From Juglans regia (lineage: Eukaryota; Streptophyta; Magnoliopsida; Fagales; Juglandaceae), in contig NC_049901.1 in assembly GCF_001411555.2 (NCBI RefSeq), positions 14,609,190-14,673,189 on the forward strand: a DNA stretch of 64,000 nt. Reading direction: 5' to 3'. Position numbers and translations under genes: made by a program. The stretch's first letter is position 1. The number at the start of each line of letters is the position of its first letter. The notes under the pieces are model-generated. The model was given only the letters and a program-made list of their open reading frames with translations, had not been told where the DNA came from and searched no databases. Shown here piece after piece: positions 60,942 through 64,000 of this stretch.

Positions 60942-61805
60942 ACTGCAGCTTCATCCTCTCTTGTACAGCAACCAAGTTGGCCTTTAGTGTAGAAATAATT
61001 TGATCCCTTTTCCTAAAAAACTCATCCACAGCCTGATTAGCTGTGACCCCTAGAATGTATTCCTGGAGCTTAGTTGGAGGGACCCCATAAACGGCTTCAT
61101 AAGGTGTTAGCTTTGAAGATGAGTGAAAGGTGGTGTTATACCACCATTCAGCTAAAGCTAGCCAATCAAACCAAAACCTTGGTTTGTCACCAAAAAAACA
61201 TCTTAGGAATTGCTCTAAACACTTTTTAACTGTTTCAGTTTGGCCGTCGCTTTGGGGATGGTAGGCAGAAGAATAAGACAGGTTAACACCCTGCAGTTTA
61301 AACAATTCTCTCCAAAAAATGCTAGTGAATGTAGCCCCTTGATTAGAAACAATACTTATTGGCATACCGTGAAGCTTAAAAACATCATTGAGGAACAAGG
61401 AAGCTACTTGAGATGCTGCAAAAGGATGCGTGGATGCTATGAAATGAGCATACTTAGATAGTCTGCCCACAACAACCATAATCAAAATATCCATTTGACT
61501 GTGGCAACACTTCCCACAAAATCCATTGAGATATTAGTCCAAATGGTTTGTGGAATGGGCAAGGGCTGCAATAAACCTAGAGGATGGATGTTTTCAACCT
61601 TGTTCTGTTGAAAAACCTCACATTCTTGAATAAATCTCTTTATCTCAGCCTTCAGCCCAGGCCAATAAAAATATGCTCTTGCCCTCTGTAAAGATTTATG
61701 CAACCCAGAATGACCAGCCATGGGACTAGCATGTACAAAGTTCAATATTCTCAGCTTTAATCCAGAACAGTTGGGAATGTAAATTCTACCTTTCTTGAAC
61801 AACAC
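60898..61805 (-). pseudogene. Gypsy integrase zinc-binding domain and core
   Basis: The piece 61805-61482 has the HHCC-type part (HASPMAGHSGLHKSLQRARA ... CEVFQQ), with its last cysteine changed to Q, followed by TNISMDFVG with the first catalytic D. The piece 61494-60898 in another frame gives VVVGRLSKYAHFIA and IVSNQGATFTSIFWRELFKL, where the second catalytic aspartate is asparagine. Then comes AYHPQSDGQTETVKKCLEQF with the glutamate. A small deletion or frameshift lies near 61490. Confidence 0.85.
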
Positions 61806-61847
61806 TTCATGCCTCAGAGTAAAGGAAGAACTAGGAGTTGAAACCTT

Positions 61848-62222
61848 CTACAGCTGGTTCAATAGCTGTTGAGTCACTGGATCCTCAGAATATGCAGCCT
61901 TAAGTTCTTCAAGCCAAGTGGGAATGAGAAAAGATATGGCTGCTAAAGTACCAGATTCTTTACCATCATCAAAATCTCTTTTAGATAAGGCATTATCTAC
62001 CTTATTTTCTACCCCCTTCTTATACTCAATTGAAAATTCATATCCAAGCAACTTCGACACCCATTTCTGTTGGGCAGGAGTACTAACTTTCTGTTTTAGT
62101 AAGTACTTGAAACTGTGATGATCAGTCCTTACCACAAATGACCCACCAAGTAAGTTAGGTCTCCATTTCTTCATTGCCAGAACTAATGCCAGTAGTTCCT
62201 TCTCATAGGTTGAGAGCTGCAA
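61848..62222 (-). pseudogene. Gypsy RNase H
   Basis: The sequence STYEKELLALVLAMKKWRPN, FVVRTDHHSFKYLLKQKVST and QQKWVSKLLGYEFSIEYKKG marks the RT-associated RNase H. The family motif TDHxSLKYLL is slightly changed (S-F-K-Y). A stop separates it from the reverse transcriptase. Confidence 0.85.
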
Positions 62223-62240
62223 ATTTCTACCCTTTAAAGC

Positions 62241-63435
62241 CTAACTAAGAAAGGCCAAAGGTCTATGATCCTGCATCAAAACAACTCCTATACTAGTACC
62301 ACATGCATCACATTCAATTATAAAGACTTTTGAAAAGTCAAGTAAGGCCAACACTAGTGGTGTGGTGATTGCCAACTTATGCTGATTAAATGCTTCAGTT
62401 GCTGACTCATTCCATAAAAAAAAGTCTTTCTTCAACAAAACAGTTAAGGGTTCAACTAACTGTTCATAATTCTTAATGAACTTTCTATAATAACCTATTA
62501 GTCCTAAGAATCCTCTCAAAGACTTAATATTCTTAGGAATTGGCCAGCTTATCATAGACTCCGATTTCTTAGGATCACATCTCACCCCATCCTTATTGAT
62601 CAAGTGACCCAAGTATTCAATCTCAGAACTTGCAAATATACACTTCAATTTCTTTGCAAAAAGCTAATGTTTGCCCAAAGTTTCCAAAATAGTCAGTAGA
62701 TGAATCAAGCGGGATTGAAAATCCTTGTTATAAACAAAGATGTCATCAAATAACACAATAACAAAGTGTCGTAAGAAAGGCCTAAATACATCATTCATAA
62801 AACCTTGAAATGTAGAAAGTGCATTAGTGAGTCCAAATGGCATCGCAAGAAACTCATAATGACATTCATGTGTTCTAAATACAGTCTTATGAGTATCTTC
62901 TTCCTTCATTCGAATATGGTGGTATCTAGACCTGAGGTCCAACATAGAAACATAGTAGAGCCATAAAGCTCATCCACCACAGGTATATGGTATTTATCCT
63001 TCACGGTAGCTTCATTCAATACCCTATAATCTATGCACATCTTCCATGTGCCATCAGCCTTCCTCACTAGTAAAACATGAGAAGAAAATGGAGACTGACT
63101 TGAACTTATAAACCCAGATTCTAGTAATTCTTTAACAATCTTCTCTATTTCACTTTTTTTTTTTTTTAATAAAAGGGGTATCTATAAGGTCTTAAACTCA
63201 TTGACATAGTTTCATGTTTTAAAGGAATATGATGGTCATGAGTTCTTTTTGGAGGCAAACCCTTAAGAGGCAAGCCCTTAGGTTCTTCAAAAACTCCATC
63301 ATATTGTTTTAACAACCTAGATATTTCTTCAGAATCAATAGAAATAGGTTGTTTGGGCTCACCAAAAATTAGCTGTAATAACAGCCCTTTGTGTTTCATA
63401 GCAGAAACTTTGAAAAATTCCTTATCATCAATCAA
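62241..63435 (-). pseudogene. Gypsy reverse transcriptase
   Basis: Pieces from right to left give THDHHIPLKHETMSMSLRPY (63435-63166), a break at a T-run (63157-63168), and [40 protein letters not shown]. Next comes [20 protein letters not shown], then [20 protein letters not shown] and [15 protein letters not shown], the F-D-D catalytic box. The piece 62648-62241 holds YLGHLINKDGVRCDPKK and LRGFLGLIGYYRKFIKNY. Order and length fit the family. Frame breaks occur near 63165, 62950 and 62655. Confidence 0.85.
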
Positions 63436-63564
63436 TTCACCTCAGCAGCTGAGATACCCTTCAAGCATGCGTGCCTACCCATGTAAGTAAACTCCATTCT
63501 CAACTTCACAAAGTCCTATAGAGTAGGGCCCAACGATAGCAACCATTGAACTCCCAATACTACA

Positions 63565-63807
63565 TCACAGCCCCCCAAAAGCAAGTGTGAAAAAATCAGT
63601 AACAAATGTAGTACCTTGCATCTGTACTGACACTGAGTTGCATCTTCCCTTTGTTGACAGCACCTCTCCACTTGCCACCTTCACATTCACTGCATTGGCT
63701 TTTGTAATCAACATATTACATTTAGTAGCTATTGAAGTATCCACAAAATTATGGGTACTTCCAGTATCTATTAATATCACTACCTTTTTATTCTTCAACT
63801 GCCCCAC
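63565..63807 (-). pseudogene. Gypsy aspartic protease
   Basis: KKVVILIDTGSTHNFVDTSI contains the D-T-G active site followed by the chromovirus-typical STHNF. VASGEVLSTKGRCNSVSVQM and TFVTDFFTLAFGGL continue the fold. In an active element it would cut the Gag-Pol polyprotein. Confidence 0.85.
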
Positions 63808-63899
63808 TATCCTCAGTCTTAGGACTTGGTGAGCCTACCATAGCCTGTAAGGATATAGATTCAATCTGTATAAATTCCTCTTGAAACTCTTCAAAAACC

Positions 63900-64000
63900 T
63901 TTAACTCTTGTTCTTAGGCTTCCTCCCTAGCAACGCCCTTAGATACCTCCATACCTGATGCCCCTGATGCCACTTCTTATCACAGAAATAACACATGCCC
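63900..64000 (-). pseudogene. Gypsy gag zinc knuckle at the window edge
   Basis: From 64000 leftward the minus strand reads GMCYFCDKKWHQGHQVWRYL. This matches the C-x2-C...GH-x-C knuckle of gypsy gag, with the last cysteine replaced by another residue. The rest of gag lies outside the window. Confidence 0.6.

Larger units (their letters stand above)
60300..64000 (-). mobile_element. Ty3/gypsy chromovirus, continues past right edge
   Basis: Read leftward from the right edge: gag zinc knuckle, protease, reverse transcriptase, RNase H, integrase, chromodomain. The integrase-last order and the C-terminal chromodomain identify a plant chromovirus. gag and the 5' LTR lie outside the window. A 3' LTR should lie below 60480 but was not recognised. 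Frame breaks show it is inactive, yet pieces are long, so it is younger than most elements here. Confidence 0.85.

Overview
This is plant nuclear DNA, most likely from a woody eudicot. The evidence is spliced genes with GT-AG introns, AT-rich intergenic DNA, and many plant-type transposable elements (L1-type LINEs, Ty1/copia, Ty3/gypsy chromovirus, CACTA, MULE, hAT, Tourist-like and SINE). Several copies of a short element with GTTTGGATA ends and GAGATGAGAT-type subterminal sequence remind me of Fagales genomes, particularly walnut and hickory relatives. That placement is from memory and is not proven here.

Only three host genes can be supported. A glucan 1,3-beta-glucosidase gene (GH5 with a fascin-like insert) enters from the left edge on the minus strand, and only its first three exons (661-1499) are visible. 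A complete SOSEKI/DUF966 polarity gene lies at 45938-47925 (+, five exons, 427 codons). A complete Ole e 1-like secreted pollen-protein gene lies at 55243-56730 (+, two exons, 166 codons). They look unrelated; nothing suggests a cluster or pathway.

The rest is a mosaic of decayed mobile DNA. 1-4820: a SINE, a CACTA-like end with a nested MITE, and a MULE-like element with (GGACC)n arms. 5138-10380: a decayed LINE (-) with its endonuclease deleted. 12390-15560: a 5'-truncated copia (+). 19600-23560: an unidentified unit, a non-autonomous CACTA and a decayed CACTA-associated ORF. 23665-28420: a LINE (+) invaded by a MITE and a Tourist-like element, followed by a hAT element. 32174-33470: a 5'-truncated LINE (-) with a perfect 16-bp target-site duplication. 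33568-36778: a MITE, an element with 58-bp tandem repeats, and a short TIR element. 36788-38996: a dead FAR1/MULE transposase-like gene (-). 39430-43450: two oppositely oriented caulimovirid-like (endogenous pararetrovirus) fragments meeting at a tRNA-Met primer-binding site. 49390-53486: a decayed but fully delimited copia element with both LTRs and a 5-bp target-site duplication. 57380-59406: two GC-armed elements, one holding a roughly 190-bp fold-back. 60300-64000: a Ty3/gypsy chromovirus (-) that runs off the right edge.

The most notable observations are the pararetrovirus-like inverted junction at the primer-binding site, a recurring architecture of GC-rich self-complementary arms around AT-rich cores, the long fold-back at 57598-57790, and several elements whose target-site duplications can be read directly. 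I did not find a convincing new multi-gene system.
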